NCBI RefSeq assembly: GCF_003014715.1
Contig: NZ_PYAV01000013.1
Span: 1-64,000 of the forward strand
Direction of reading: 5' to 3'
From: Salsuginibacillus halophilus
GTDB lineage: Bacteria > Bacillota > Bacilli > Bacillales > Marinococcaceae
DNA length: 64,000 nt
The position numbers and the translations under genes were made by a program. Positions 44,645 to 54,592 of the stretch are shown here, piece by piece (position 1 is the stretch's first letter; each line of letters opens with the position of its first letter). The notes beneath the pieces were generated by a model, which ran no database searches, had not been told where the DNA came from, and worked only from the letters and a program-made list of their open reading frames with translations.

Positions 44645-45841
44645 GTGGAATCAGCCGGATTGGAATTGATATATGGGGTCGGCCGGTTTTTAGCCCACCC
44701 GCTTCCTTACATATTATTGCTTGTAATGGTGTTTCTCGGTTTTCGCCGGGTGCGCCGGGAGCGGAAGATGTTTCAATTGAAGTTTCGTCCGGAGCTTGCA
44801 GACTTATGGCCGGCACTGCTGCCTGCAATTGCAGCAGGTCTTTTGTTATCTATTGTTGTGCTTTTTGTTGGTATTACAGTTTCACCAGCATTTTTATGGC
44901 TCATTTCAATCTTAACTGTTGTGCTGTTAGTCGGTGGCCCGCGCTTCGTTTCACCAGCAAACATTTTAGGTGGCGCTGTGCTTGTTGGAATGGCTCTGCC
45001 TTATGCAGCGGATCTATTACAGCTTAGCCTGCCACCGGCGTGGCGTTTTACCGAACAGCCTGAGGTTTTCATTTCGGCAGTGCTGTTGTTGGGCGGAATG
45101 ATGATTGTCGAAGGGCTTCTTGTTGCACGCGCACACCGGGGAGCTTCTCCACTCCGGATGAAAAGCCCCCGAGGAAAACCGATCGGCGGCTATGAAGTGA
45201 AACACCTCTTTCCGGTTCCTGTATTTGTTTTTATCCCCGGCGGAATGATCGAGCCGTTTGGCTGGTGGCCGGTGCTTCCTATAGGTGCTGAAGGCTTAGG
45301 AATTATGTTATTTCCAGTCGCGGTCGGGTTTTCTCAAAAAGTGTACCGAATGCTTCCGAAGCAGGCCTGTAATGTACAAGGAGCACGAATTATTGCGGCA
45401 GGGCTGCTTGTGACTGGTTTAAGTATCACCGCTTTCTATGAGCCTTTATTTATTGTCATTGCAGCAGTGGCTGCAGTTGTGCTGCGGGAGTCGGTTTATG
45501 CGGTTGAGGCTTTAAGGGAAGCGAAGGCTGCACCCCTTTTCTCGCCGCGCGATCAAGGGTTACTTGTGCTAGGGGTTCTTGAAAATTCGCCGGCAGAAAA
45601 AATGGATTTAAAGCCGGGCGAAATTATTGTAAAAGCGAATGGTTTTCAAACAAACGCGCCAGCTGATTTATATCAAGGCATACAAAAAAACTCAGCGTAC
45701 TGCAGGCTTGATGTCGTTGGGTATGATGGTGAGGTTCGAAAAGCAGAATCTGCTTTATATGCAGACGAACACCACGAAATTGGTGTGCTGCTCTTGAGAG
45801 AACGTTCCACAGAAATTGAAGTAAGTGCGTACCCTTGGTAA
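44645..45841 (+). CDS. minJ: MinJ-like PDZ membrane protein
   Basis: Protein of 398 residues, almost the length of B. subtilis MinJ (YvjD), with seven to eight membrane segments (about 10-290) and a C-terminal PDZ domain (about 300-380, GVLENSPAEKMDLKPGEIIVKANGFQ). MinJ links DivIVA to MinD and so positions the Min system at poles and septa. The site between ctpB and uvrB is the expected one; the swrA genes found there in B. subtilis are absent. Start is GTG 44645 after AAGGGGGAAGGG. Confidence 0.85.
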   Translation: MESAGLELIYGVGRFLAHPLPYILLLVMVFLGFRRVRRERKMFQLKFRPELADLWPALLPAIAAGLLLSIVVLFVGITVSPAFLWLISILTVVLLVGGPRFVSPANILGGAVLVGMALPYAADLLQLSLPPAWRFTEQPEVFISAVLLLGGMMIVEGLLVARAHRGASPLRMKSPRGKPIGGYEVKHLFPVPVFVFIPGGMIEPFGWWPVLPIGAEGLGIMLFPVAVGFSQKVYRMLPKQACNVQGARIIAAGLLVTGLSITAFYEPLFIVIAAVAAVVLRESVYAVEALREAKAAPLFSPRDQGLLVLGVLENSPAEKMDLKPGEIIVKANGFQTNAPADLYQGIQKNSAYCRLDVVGYDGEVRKAESALYADEHHEIGVLLLRERSTEIEVSAYPW

Positions 45842-45894
45842 AAGATGATTTAGCTGTATAATGCGCGAAGTGCTGTAAGCAGTCGTTTTCTTTG

Positions 45895-45910
45895 AAGTTT
45901 GTTTACACTG
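45895..45910 (-). repeat. solo family 1 end left of the H locus
   Basis: AAGTTTGTTTACACTG resembles the domain-1 end (AAGTTTGTCTACACGCTG) and abuts the left hairpin of the H locus. It suggests an earlier, now deleted, copy on the other side of the same terminator. Confidence 0.5.
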
Positions 45911-45936
45911 AAAGCCCTGGGTATGTACCGGAGCCT
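45911..45936 (+). terminator. left, decayed copy of the duplicated minJ terminator
   Basis: AAAGCCCTGG...CCGGAGCCT, 19 of 25 positions identical to the functional terminator at 46395-46419, including the loop TGTACCGG. Stem pairing is degraded and the T tract is missing, as expected for a copy without function. Confidence 0.6.
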
Positions 45937-45937
45937 G

Positions 45938-46393
45938 CGGCCTGGTGACAAAGTATTAAAGCCTTAAAGTCACGCACAGCTTACTGTTCCAAGCTCTGCG
46001 GGCTCCTCGATTAAGAGGATAAAAACCGAATCATGAACGTAACCAACACTACCGACGGACGCTTTCCCGAGGGCTTGGCTTCAGCTAACTTGTTCGATTG
46101 ATTCCAATCGAACAAGTGGATCTTCAGCCTGCGCTTAAACCTCCGGGAGTCGCCGTCTTTCGTTTCGGTTACTTTTACATTTGTATATGGTTTGTTTGAT
46201 CACTCATAAAGCGTCATGACGAAATGGATTCATGTAGTTATAGCTTGATCAAAGTGGTTTCTACCATTCATAACCATCAAATAACGCAAGGCTGCTAAGC
46301 ACCAGTATCGCGCTTGTGCTCACTGTGCTCAAGCGTCCGCTGAAAAAGCGCCGTCAGCCATCGTTCATCTGAAAAATTCGTCTACACACTAGA
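45938..46393 (-). mobile_element. family 1 element, copy H (nearly complete)
   Basis: About 456 bases in reverse orientation. Left end CGGCCTGGTGACAAAGT, right end GTCTACACACTAG. Domain 2 pairs GTAACC with GGTTAC where copy A has GTGACC with GGTCAC, a compensatory change. The inner hairpin is ACTTGTTCGATT/AATCGAACAAGT, again compensated relative to copy B. Domain 1 is shortened: the central part is replaced by GCACCAGTATCGCGCTTGTGC. It is flanked by duplicated hairpins. Confidence 0.8.
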
Positions 46394-46394
46394 A

Positions 46395-46423
46395 GCCTCG
46401 GGCCTGTACCGGGGCTTTTTTGT
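46395..46423 (+). terminator. right copy of the minJ terminator
   Basis: AAGCCtCGG pairs with CCGgGGCTT around GCCTGTA, followed by TTTTTT. This is the functional copy, now about 550 bases from the minJ stop codon. Confidence 0.8.
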
Positions 46424-46474
46424 AATCAAATAACGATCGTGTGTTCGTTTTTACGTTTTCTTTGAGGATTCTTG

Positions 46475-46483
46475 TGGTATAAT
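46475..46483 (+). promoter_or_regulatory. extended -10 promoter of uvrBA
   Basis: TGGTATAAT, a consensus -10 with TGn extension, 46 bases before the uvrB ATG; the -35 is poor. No clear LexA box was found around it. Confidence 0.55.
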
Positions 46484-46528
46484 ATAGGTAATTATATTGT
46501 ACGTTTGGAGCAATCGAGGTGAAAGGTT

Positions 46529-48508
46529 ATGGCAGAGACATTTCAGCTGGCTTCTAAATATTCTCCGCAGGGTGATCAGCCGGAAGCGATCGAAAAGCTT
46601 GCCGCAGGAGTTCATGAAGGTAAGAAGCATCAAACGCTGTTAGGGGCAACAGGCACAGGTAAAACGTTTACGATGTCTAACGTGATTCAGCAAGTGAACA
46701 AGCCGACGTTAATTATGGCACATAACAAAACGCTCGCTGGTCAGCTTTACAGCGAGTTTAAGGAGTTCTTTCCGGATAACGCAGTTGAATACTTTGTCAG
46801 CTACTACGACTATTATCAGCCGGAAGCGTATGTACCGCAGTCAGATACATTTATTGAGAAAGATGCAAGCATTAACGAGGAAATTGATAAACTTCGGCAC
46901 TCAGCAACGAGTGCGTTATTTGAACGAAGAGACGTGATTATTATAGCCAGTGTCTCATGTATATACGGCCTCGGTTCTCCAGAAGAATACCGTGACCTTG
47001 TTGTTTCGTTACGCAAGGGGATGGAAAAAGATCGGGATACGCTTTTGCGCGAGCTTGTGAGCATTCAGTATGAGCGTAATGATATCAACTTTACCCGCGG
47101 GACGTTTCGTGTGCGCGGCGATGTTGTAGAAATTTTCCCGGCCTCACGAGATGAACAGTGTATCCGTGTCGAGTTTTTCGGGGATGAAATTGACCGAATG
47201 ACAGAGGTCGATGCTTTAACCGGGGAAATCCGCGGTGAACGCGAGCATGCAGCGATCTTTCCGGCATCTCACTTTGTTACGCGTGAGCAGAAATTGAAGC
47301 GGGCGATTGTAAATATTCAGGCGGAACTTGATGAGCAGCTTGCAAAGCTCCGGGCTGAAAATAAAGAGTTAGAGGCGCAGCGTTTAGAGCAGCGGACAAA
47401 ATACGATATCGAAATGATGGAAGAAATGGGATTTTGCTCAGGTATTGAGAACTACTCCCGTCATTTAACATTCCGTGATCCGGGAGACTCTCCTTATACA
47501 TTGATTGATTATTTCCCGGAAGATTTTTTGTTAATGATGGATGAATCACACGTTTCGCTTCCACAGGTGAACGGCATGTACAAAGGCGACCAAGCGCGGA
47601 AGGAAGTTCTCGTCAATCACGGGTTTCGTCTGCCTTCAGCTATGGATAACCGGCCCTTAAAGTTTGAAGAATTTGAAGGACGGATGAATCAAGTAGTTTA
47701 CGTTTCGGCAACACCCGGCCCGTACGAGCAGGAGAAATCACCGGAAATGGTAGAGCAGATTATCCGGCCGACCGGGCTGCTTGATCCAACCGTTGAAATC
47801 AAGCCAATTGAAGGCCAGATTGACGATTTAATTTCGCAAGTGAATGAACGTAAATCACAAGGTGAGCGGGTACTTGTGACAACTTTAACGAAGAAGATGG
47901 CAGAAGATTTAACAGATTACTTAAAAGAAGTAGGTATTAAAGTGAAATACCTGCATTCTGAAGTGAAAACCCTTGAACGAATGGAAGTGGTGCGGCAGCT
48001 GCGGCTCGGAGAGTTCGATTGTCTTGTGGGCATCAACCTGCTTCGTGAAGGACTAGATATTCCGGAAGTTTCACTTGTCACGATTTTAGATGCAGATAAA
48101 GAAGGTTTTTTACGTGCGGAGCGCTCGCTCATACAAACGATGGGCCGGGCTGCGCGTAACGCAAATGGCCATGTTATTATGTATGCAGATAAAATGACCC
48201 GGTCGATGCAGGCTGCAATTGATGAAACAGAGCGCCGTCGTGCGATTCAAATCGCCCATAATGAAGAGCACGGCATCGAGCCACAGACCATCAAAAAAGA
48301 AATTCCAGCACAGATTCAAGCAACATATACAGCGGAAGAAGAAGACGGCTACAAGGAAAAACCGGATTTAGACCGGATGTCCAAACAGGATAAAGAGAAA
48401 ATGGTAGAAGAATTAGAAGCAGAGATGAAAGAAGCAGCAAAAGAATTAAACTTTGAACGGGCGGCAGAGCTCCGCGATGTTGTGCTCGAATTAAAAGCGG
48501 AAGGGTGA
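46529..48508 (+). CDS. uvrB: excinuclease ABC subunit B
   Basis: Damage-verifying helicase of nucleotide excision repair, 659 residues. Walker [14 protein letters not shown] (about 37-49), the beta-hairpin region [18 protein letters not shown] box, QTMGRAARN helicase motif VI and the C-terminal UVR domain ([19 protein letters not shown]) that binds UvrC are present. uvrA follows 10 bases later. Confidence 0.98.
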   Translation: MAETFQLASKYSPQGDQPEAIEKLAAGVHEGKKHQTLLGATGTGKTFTMSNVIQQVNKPTLIMAHNKTLAGQLYSEFKEFFPDNAVEYFVSYYDYYQPEAYVPQSDTFIEKDASINEEIDKLRHSATSALFERRDVIIIASVSCIYGLGSPEEYRDLVVSLRKGMEKDRDTLLRELVSIQYERNDINFTRGTFRVRGDVVEIFPASRDEQCIRVEFFGDEIDRMTEVDALTGEIRGEREHAAIFPASHFVTREQKLKRAIVNIQAELDEQLAKLRAENKELEAQRLEQRTKYDIEMMEEMGFCSGIENYSRHLTFRDPGDSPYTLIDYFPEDFLLMMDESHVSLPQVNGMYKGDQARKEVLVNHGFRLPSAMDNRPLKFEEFEGRMNQVVYVSATPGPYEQEKSPEMVEQIIRPTGLLDPTVEIKPIEGQIDDLISQVNERKSQGERVLVTTLTKKMAEDLTDYLKEVGIKVKYLHSEVKTLERMEVVRQLRLGEFDCLVGINLLREGLDIPEVSLVTILDADKEGFLRAERSLIQTMGRAARNANGHVIMYADKMTRSMQAAIDETERRRAIQIAHNEEHGIEPQTIKKEIPAQIQATYTAEEEDGYKEKPDLDRMSKQDKEKMVEELEAEMKEAAKELNFERAAELRDVVLELKAEG

Positions 48509-48518
48509 CGAATCGGCG

Positions 48519-51392
48519 ATGGGCATGGATCATATTCAAATTCAAGGCGCACGTTCACACAACTTAAAAGATATCGATATTTCGATTCCGCGAGAAAAGT
48601 TTGTTGTTTTTACAGGCTTGTCCGGTTCCGGGAAATCGTCACTCGCATTTGACACCATTTATGCAGAGGGGCAGCGGCGCTATGTTGAGTCATTGTCAGC
48701 TTATGCCCGGCAGTTTCTCGGTCAGATGGATAAGCCGGATGTCGATTCAATTGAAGGGTTGTCACCGGCAATTTCTATTGATCAAAAAACAACGAGCCGC
48801 AACCCGCGGTCAACCGTCGGTACAGTCACCGAGATTTATGACTATTTACGCTTACTTTACGCCCGGGTCGGCCGGCCGGTTTGCCCAAAGCATGGGATTG
48901 AAATTGAATCACAGACCGTTCAGCAAATGACAGACCAGCTGCTTGCTTATCCTGATCGAACAAAGATGCAGCTGTTCGCGCCCGTTGTTTCCGGACGCAA
49001 AGGAACGCATGCAAAAGTGTTTGAGGACTTGAAGAAACAAGGTTTTGTCAGGTTGCGTGTAGATGGAGAGATGCGGGAAGTCTCAGAGAGCTTTGATTTA
49101 AATAAAAATAAAAAACATGATATCGACGTCGTTGTTGATCGGATTGCAATCAAAGAAGGTGTGGAATCCCGGCTTACCGACTCGCTGGAAACGGCAGCAG
49201 AGCTTGGCGGTGGACATGTACATGTCGATATTATTGACGGTGAAGAACTGCATTTCAGTCAGCACCATGCCTGTCCTCACTGTGGTTTTTCAGTGGGTGA
49301 GTTAGAGCCGCGCATGTTTTCTTTTAACAGTCCGTACGGCGCATGTCCAACATGTGACGGTTTAGGAAGCAAGCTGGAAGTTGATGAGGATCTAGTTATC
49401 CCCGATCCATCATTGACGTTAAAAGCGCATGCACTCGCCCCGTGGGAGCCGGGGAGTTCTACGTATTATCCTCAGCTTCTTGCAGCTGCATGTGAGCACT
49501 TTGCCATTGATATGGATACCCCGGTGGAACAGCTTCCGCGTGAACAGCTGGACACATTATTACACGGTGCGCGCAAAGAACGGATTCATTTTCAGCACGT
49601 GCAGGAAAGCGGCCGGGTGAAAGAGCGCACGTTGTATTTTGAAGGGGTGATGAACAATGTACTCCGCCGGTACCGGGAGTCCTCCTCTGATTATGTCCGT
49701 GAAATGATGGAAGGCTATATGGCGCATGTGCCATGCCCGACCTGCAAAGGACACCGGCTGCGCGAAGCAAGCTTGGCTGTGAAAGTAGGGCATCATCATA
49801 TCGGCGAAGTGACAGATATGTCGATTCAGCGTGCTGCTGACTTTTTTCAAGCGCTTGAGCTTACAGAAAAAGAGCAGCAAATTGGTCGTTTGATTTTGCG
49901 TGAAATTGATGAACGTTTAGGCTTTTTATTAAACGTTGGCTTAGAATATTTAACGCTCAGCCGGGCAGCAAGCACCCTTTCTGGTGGAGAAGCTCAACGG
50001 ATCCGGCTTGCAACCCAGATCGGTTCTTCTTTAATGGGGGTTCTCTACATTTTAGATGAGCCATCTATCGGGCTACACCAGCGGGATAACCACCGTTTGA
50101 TCCAGACCTTAGAGCGAATGAGAGATCTTGGGAATACGCTCATTGTTGTAGAACATGATGAGGACACAATGCTTGCGGCTGACCATATTGTTGATATAGG
50201 TCCAGGTGCTGGCCGCGACGGCGGTTGGATCACTTCAGAAGGTACCCCCGAAGAAGTGAAGGCTGATGATACCTCACTTACTGGTCAATATTTAGCCGGT
50301 AAGAAGTATATCCCGCTGCCGCTGGAGCGCCGTGAACGAGACGAGCGTGCGCTTAAAATCCGCGGAGCTGAAGAAAATAACTTGGAAAAAACCAATGTAG
50401 AGTTTCCGCTTGGATTATTTCATGCGGTGACAGGTGTTTCAGGTTCAGGTAAGAGTACGCTAATTAACGATATTTTATATAAATCACTTGCCCAAAAGCT
50501 TCATAAAGCAAAAGAAAAACCAGGTCGCCACCAAGCAATTGATGGTATTGAAGAGCTGGAAAAAGTCATAGATATTGATCAGTCCCCGATTGGTCGTACG
50601 CCGCGTTCAAACCCTGCGACTTACACCGGCGTATTTGATCCGATCCGTGAAGTATTCGCCATGACAAACGAAGCGAAAATTCGCGGTTATCCTAAGGGGC
50701 GCTTTAGTTTCAACGTGAAGGGTGGACGGTGTGAAGCATGTAAAGGTGACGGTATCATTAAGATTGAGATGCACTTTTTACCGGATGTTTACGTGCCGTG
50801 TGAAGAATGCGGCGGCAGACGATACAACCGGGAAACGCTGGAGATCACTTATAAAGGGAAAAGCATTGCAGATGTACTTGAAATGACTGTTGATGAGGCG
50901 TTGGAGTTTTTCGAAAACATCCCGAAAATTAAGCGCCGCATTCAAACTTTGCAGGATGTAGGGCTCGGCTATATTAAGCTCGGTCAGCCGGCAACAACGC
51001 TTTCCGGAGGGGAAGCCCAGCGTGTGAAACTTGCTTCACAGCTCCACCGCCGTTCAACGGGACGCTCGCTTTATATTCTTGATGAACCGACAACTGGTCT
51101 GCACGTTGAAGATATCCGGCGCCTGTTAAATGTTTTGCAGCGGTTAGTGGAAAATGGTGACACAGTCCTTGTGATCGAACACAACCTGGATGTGATTAAA
51201 ACCGTAGACTACGTTACAGACCTGGGTCCAGAAGGCGGTGACCGTGGCGGTGAGATTGTTGCTTCAGGAACGCCGGAAGAAGTCGCAGAAGTTAACGGCT
51301 CTTATACCGGTCAATATTTAAAACCGATTCTTGAACGTGAAAGAGCGCGTATGGCAGCGGATCTTACTGAAGCTGAAACCACGCCGTCCTAA
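48519..51392 (+). CDS. uvrA: excinuclease ABC subunit A
   Basis: Damage-sensing ABC ATPase of 957 residues with two nucleotide-binding sites: Walker [10 protein letters not shown] (about 34) and GVSGSGKST (about 643), each with an LSGGEAQR signature, and three zinc-type CxxC modules (CPHCGF, CPTCDG / CPTCKG, CEACKG with CEECGG). Start ATG 48519 is placed by AAGGGTGA 10 bases upstream; the second ATG two codons on is too far. Cotranscribed with uvrB. Confidence 0.98.
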   Translation: MGMDHIQIQGARSHNLKDIDISIPREKFVVFTGLSGSGKSSLAFDTIYAEGQRRYVESLSAYARQFLGQMDKPDVDSIEGLSPAISIDQKTTSRNPRSTVGTVTEIYDYLRLLYARVGRPVCPKHGIEIESQTVQQMTDQLLAYPDRTKMQLFAPVVSGRKGTHAKVFEDLKKQGFVRLRVDGEMREVSESFDLNKNKKHDIDVVVDRIAIKEGVESRLTDSLETAAELGGGHVHVDIIDGEELHFSQHHACPHCGFSVGELEPRMFSFNSPYGACPTCDGLGSKLEVDEDLVIPDPSLTLKAHALAPWEPGSSTYYPQLLAAACEHFAIDMDTPVEQLPREQLDTLLHGARKERIHFQHVQESGRVKERTLYFEGVMNNVLRRYRESSSDYVREMMEGYMAHVPCPTCKGHRLREASLAVKVGHHHIGEVTDMSIQRAADFFQALELTEKEQQIGRLILREIDERLGFLLNVGLEYLTLSRAASTLSGGEAQRIRLATQIGSSLMGVLYILDEPSIGLHQRDNHRLIQTLERMRDLGNTLIVVEHDEDTMLAADHIVDIGPGAGRDGGWITSEGTPEEVKADDTSLTGQYLAGKKYIPLPLERRERDERALKIRGAEENNLEKTNVEFPLGLFHAVTGVSGSGKSTLINDILYKSLAQKLHKAKEKPGRHQAIDGIEELEKVIDIDQSPIGRTPRSNPATYTGVFDPIREVFAMTNEAKIRGYPKGRFSFNVKGGRCEACKGDGIIKIEMHFLPDVYVPCEECGGRRYNRETLEITYKGKSIADVLEMTVDEALEFFENIPKIKRRIQTLQDVGLGYIKLGQPATTLSGGEAQRVKLASQLHRRSTGRSLYILDEPTTGLHVEDIRRLLNVLQRLVENGDTVLVIEHNLDVIKTVDYVTDLGPEGGDRGGEIVASGTPEEVAEVNGSYTGQYLKPILERERARMAADLTEAETTPS

Positions 51393-51477
51393 GCAGGGTT
51401 AAGAGCGTTAACTTTTGGGAAAACAACCTATAGCATTCACCGTAGTATCGTGAGAAAAGATGTTTATGGAGGTGGCG

Positions 51478-52659
51478 ATGATGGAAGAAGAACGTCGCAT
51501 GATTTTAAACATGATCCGGGATGGCAAAATTACAGCTGAAGAGGGAGAAAAGCTTTTAAAAGCGCTAGGGCAGGAAAGTGATGCGTCAGGCCCGCAGCCT
51601 TCAAAAGGAGAAAATGAAGAAACCGGCGTGACGGAAGCGACTTCTTCAAACCGGGAATTATCGACAGACGTGAACTGGGAACAAGCCAACCGCCGATTTG
51701 AAGAAGAAAAAGAAGCTTTTGGGCAAAGTAGTGATGGCGATCGGGGCTGGCAGGCAGGTGCCAAATGGTTAAGTGACTTTGTAGATGATGTGATGCGAAA
51801 AGTAAAAGAGATGGATTTGGATTTCAATTTCGGTCAAGCTGAGCTTGTGCAGCACACGTTTCAACATGCAAACGTCACCGAAGGTTCGATTGATATCGCA
51901 GTTGAGAATGGTTCGATTGAGGTCGTACCAGTCGATACTGGCAGCTTAAGTCTCGTCTGCGATGCCCACGTTTATCAGCGAAGCGCTGAAAAAGAGGCAC
52001 GCAGCTTCTTCCTTGAAAACACCATTTTTGAGCAAGACGGTGAGCGACTCCGGTTTCATTCGAAAGCAAAGAATGTGAAGCTGCACGCGAAGCTTTATTT
52101 ACCGGTAAAAAGTTATGAACAGTTTTATTTGTATACGTTAAATGGGCATTTAAAAGCAGACCGGCTGCAGGCTGCCTCGTTAAATATTAAAGCAGTCAAC
52201 GGCAGTATCACCCTCACAGAACCGTCGGCTTCTGTCTGCTATGCTGAAACGGTTAATGGTCCAATCGAAATTGGTCATGCACGGCTAGAGCAGCTGGATG
52301 TACGAACGGTCAATGGGGCAATAACTACCAGTGGACGGCTGAATGATCTAGAAGCAGAAACGCTCCACGGGGCACTTGATGTCTCGCTCCTTAATGTGCC
52401 AAGAGCACGGGCGAAACTGTCTGCAGCAACAGGGAATGTTGATGTGAAGGTTTCTGAGGAGCTCCGAATTAATGGCCACTTGCAAACGAATGTAGGTAAT
52501 TATCACATTTCTCTACCGCTTGTGAACGTAACGAATGAAACGAAAAACTTTTGGCAGCGTACAGCATCATTTACCGCGAACGAAAATCAAAGTGCGCCAC
52601 TGTATTTAGAAGCAGAAACAAAGACGGGGATTATTTCGGTCAACCCATTACGCACTTAA
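51478..52659 (+). CDS. yvlB: DUF4097 envelope-stress protein (YvlB-like)
   Basis: Protein of 393 residues. An N-terminal helical hairpin (EEERRMILNMIRDGKITAEE then GEKLLKAL) of the type found in YvlB and LiaX is followed by an acidic linker and a DUF4097 beta-helix (about 150-390, with repeats SLNIKAVNGSITL, ETVNGPIEIGHA, DVRTVNGAITTSG). It acts with PspC-like and YvlD proteins in cell-envelope stress responses; the precise role is unknown. Start 51478 with GGAGGTGGCG. 60 bases before yvlC. Confidence 0.88.
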   Translation: MMEEERRMILNMIRDGKITAEEGEKLLKALGQESDASGPQPSKGENEETGVTEATSSNRELSTDVNWEQANRRFEEEKEAFGQSSDGDRGWQAGAKWLSDFVDDVMRKVKEMDLDFNFGQAELVQHTFQHANVTEGSIDIAVENGSIEVVPVDTGSLSLVCDAHVYQRSAEKEARSFFLENTIFEQDGERLRFHSKAKNVKLHAKLYLPVKSYEQFYLYTLNGHLKADRLQAASLNIKAVNGSITLTEPSASVCYAETVNGPIEIGHARLEQLDVRTVNGAITTSGRLNDLEAETLHGALDVSLLNVPRARAKLSAATGNVDVKVSEELRINGHLQTNVGNYHISLPLVNVTNETKNFWQRTASFTANENQSAPLYLEAETKTGIISVNPLRT

Positions 52660-52719
52660 GTAAAGATGGAAGTAGATCTATTTAATTTGATTATGTTTTA
52701 GAAGGGCAGGTGTAGTGCG

Positions 52720-52929
52720 ATGTCAAGCAAACGATTAACAAGAACAGAAAGCGACCGCAAACTCGCTGGTGTATGCGGCGGGCTTGCACGGTATTTTGGA
52801 ATTGATCCTACCATTGTGCGTGTCATTGCAGTTTTGGCGCTTGTATTAATTGCGAGTGCACCGGTGGTCATTTTAACGTATATTATTCTGGCTATAATTA
52901 TGCCGAATGAATCGGACGTTGAAGTGTAA
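52720..52929 (+). CDS. yvlC: PspC-domain protein (YvlC-like)
   Basis: Protein of 69 residues consisting of one PspC domain: RTESDRKLAGVCGGLARYFG, then IDPTIVRVIAVLALVLIAS, then a second hydrophobic stretch ending ILAIIMPNE. Such small membrane proteins sense or relay envelope stress. Its stop codon overlaps the yvlD start (TAATG), so translation is coupled. Confidence 0.93.
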   Translation: MSSKRLTRTESDRKLAGVCGGLARYFGIDPTIVRVIAVLALVLIASAPVVILTYIILAIIMPNESDVEV

Positions 52930-53285
52930 TGGGCTGCTTGATTCACCTGCTCGTCAATACGGTTGTTTTAATGGTTGTAGCTGGTTTTTTTACAGGGTTT
53001 GATTTAGGGGGGTTTGGTGCAGCGATTGTCGCTGCTGTACTGCTTGGGCTTGCCAATGCGGTCGTTAAGCCAATCCTTGTTATTTTAACTTTGCCGATTA
53101 CTGTCGTTACGCTTGGGTTATTTTTATTTGTGATTAACGCGTTAATCTTAATGGCTATTGCAAGTTTAATGGGAGATGCTTTCGTGATTGATGGCTTTGG
53201 CATGGCGCTTTTGGCGGCAGTGCTCATTTCTTTATTAAACTTGTTCATTCACTGGTTTATTGTCGAACCGGTGCGGAGCACATAA
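52929..53285 (+). CDS. yvlD: phage holin family 4 membrane protein (YvlD-like)
   Basis: Protein of 118 residues with four membrane helices and the conserved GLANAVVKPILVILTLPIT motif of the COG1950 family. It is the last gene of yvlBCD, a cluster controlled by envelope-stress sigma factors in B. subtilis. Despite the family name it is not a phage lysis gene. Downstream lies a truncated family 1 element. Confidence 0.92.
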   Translation: MGCLIHLLVNTVVLMVVAGFFTGFDLGGFGAAIVAAVLLGLANAVVKPILVILTLPITVVTLGLFLFVINALILMAIASLMGDAFVIDGFGMALLAAVLISLLNLFIHWFIVEPVRST

Positions 53286-53321
53286 GTTAAGTGTGTGAAG
53301 AAAACCACACTGCAACGCCGC

Positions 53322-53470
53322 GCTCTGAAGGCAACCCCTCGGGAAAGCGTCCGTCGGTAGTGTTGGTTACGTTCATGATTCGGTTTTTATCTTTTTAATA
53401 AGGTAGCCCCCGGATCTCGGAACAGTAATCTGGGCGTGTATTTTAGGTTTTGCATTTTGTCTGCAGTCTG
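53322..53470 (+). repeat. family 1 remnant, copy I (right half of domain 2)
   Basis: Starts near CTGAAGGCAACCCCTCGGG, contains AAAGCGTCCGTCGGTAGTGT and GGTTACGTTCATGATTCGG, and ends with TTTTGTCTGCAGTCTG (inverted end CAGACTGCAGACAAAA). The end is immediately followed by a terminator hairpin, as at the complete copies. Confidence 0.75.
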
Positions 53471-53471
53471 C

Positions 53472-53505
53472 AGCACCGCGAGCTGAATAGCTTGCGGTGC
53501 TTTTT
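53472..53505 (+). terminator. terminator abutting repeat I
   Basis: AGCACCGCgAGCT pairs with AGCTtGCGGTGCT around GAAT, then TTTTT. It presumably terminated yvlD before the element came between them. Confidence 0.85.
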
Positions 53506-53603
53506 AAATAGTTATCGGTGAGTAGGGGCGATTTCAACGCTAATGTGAAACGTGATACAATAGGTTCGATATTTGAACGGAAGAAAAGGTAGGAGGTTAC
53601 AAT

Positions 53604-54539
53604 ATGCCGAAGGTGACAGCCCAAGATTTAATTGATCGTTTTTCACTTCAAGTCATCAGTGGTGAAGAAGGCAGTGCCCGTGTCATTTCAACAAGTGATA
53701 TTTCACGACCGGGGATGGAAATGGCCGGTTTCTTTACATATTATCCTGCCAAACGTTTGCAGCTGCTCGGACGGACAGAGCTTTCTTTTTTTGAAACGCT
53801 ATCCTTGCCGGAACGACGTGATCGCATGGAAAAACTTTGTACGTATGATACACCTGGGATTATTATATCCCGCGGCTTGGAAGCACCGCCGGAATTGATA
53901 GATGCTTCCGAAAAAGTCGGTGTGCCGATTATGCGCTCTGATATTACAACGACACGTCTCAGCAGTCAGCTTACAAATTTTTTGGAGGCGCAGCTCGCAA
54001 AATCGACCGCGATTCACGGTGTACTTGTTGATATTTACGGGATCGGTGTATTGTTAACCGGGGCAAGTGGTGTAGGTAAAAGCGAGACGGCGCTTGATTT
54101 AGTCCGGCGCGGCCACCGGCTTGTCGCTGATGATTCTGTTGATATCCGGCAGGAGCATGGGAATACCCTTGTCGGTCGGGCACCGGAATTAATTCAGCAC
54201 CTCCTCGAGATTCGTGGGCTGGGCATTATTGATGTCATGACGCTATTTGGTGCAGGAGCCGTGCGCCCGTTTAAGCGTGTAGCCTTAAATATTGATTTAG
54301 AACTTTGGGATGAAGGCAAATCGTACGATCGTTTAGGTATTGATGAAGATACGATTCAAGTCATTGATACGATGATTCCGAAATATACCATTCCTGTCCG
54401 TCCGGGCCGGAACTTGGCGGTTATTGTTGAAGTTGCAGCGATGAACTTCCGTTTAAAGCGGATGGGGATTAATGCAGCCCAGGAATTTTCGGATCGGTTA
54501 ACTGATGTGATTGATGAAAGTGATAAAGAAGATTATTAA
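53604..54539 (+). CDS. hprK: HPr kinase/phosphorylase
   Basis: Bifunctional enzyme of 311 residues that phosphorylates or dephosphorylates Ser46 of HPr and Crh for carbon catabolite control. Walker [15 protein letters not shown] (about 152-165), the following LVADDSVDI and the signature [20 protein letters not shown] are complete. Start ATG with AGGAGGT. First gene of an hprK-lgt-yvoD-ppaX-yvoF series with small gaps. Confidence 0.97.
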   Translation: MPKVTAQDLIDRFSLQVISGEEGSARVISTSDISRPGMEMAGFFTYYPAKRLQLLGRTELSFFETLSLPERRDRMEKLCTYDTPGIIISRGLEAPPELIDASEKVGVPIMRSDITTTRLSSQLTNFLEAQLAKSTAIHGVLVDIYGIGVLLTGASGVGKSETALDLVRRGHRLVADDSVDIRQEHGNTLVGRAPELIQHLLEIRGLGIIDVMTLFGAGAVRPFKRVALNIDLELWDEGKSYDRLGIDEDTIQVIDTMIPKYTIPVRPGRNLAVIVEVAAMNFRLKRMGINAAQEFSDRLTDVIDESDKEDY

Positions 54540-54592
54540 TTGAAGATGTAGATTGAAAAAGGGTACATCTTATGAAAATTGAGGTGAATTGT

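Larger units (their letters stand above)
45842..46528. other. 687-base gap: element H, flanking hairpins, uvrB promoter
   Basis: Holds a solo family 1 end, duplicated terminator hairpins around element H and the uvrB promoter. No gene is seen. Confidence 0.75.
53286..53603. other. 318-base gap: repeat I, terminator, hprK promoter
   Basis: Contains a short hairpin AGTGTG/CACACT (53292-53313) without a T run, repeat I, its abutting terminator and a possible hprK promoter (TTCAAC, 17 bases, TACAAT at 53556-53561). No gene. Confidence 0.6.

Noticed and set aside
46436-46447. Possible LexA/DinR box before uvrB (CGATCGTGTTCG)
   Set aside because: It has a GTTCG half but the spacing and the other half do not fit CGAAC-N4-GTTCG, so I do not call a LexA site.
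52929-53285. yvlD as a phage holin marking a prophage
   Set aside because: It is the conserved chromosomal yvlD within yvlBCD, and no phage genes surround it.
7248-53470. Intergenic repeats as a CRISPR array or group IIC intron copies
   Set aside because: Copies are hundreds of kb-scale-dispersed single units with no regular spacers, and they have inverted-repeat ends with no intron domain V pattern or reverse transcriptase that I can see.
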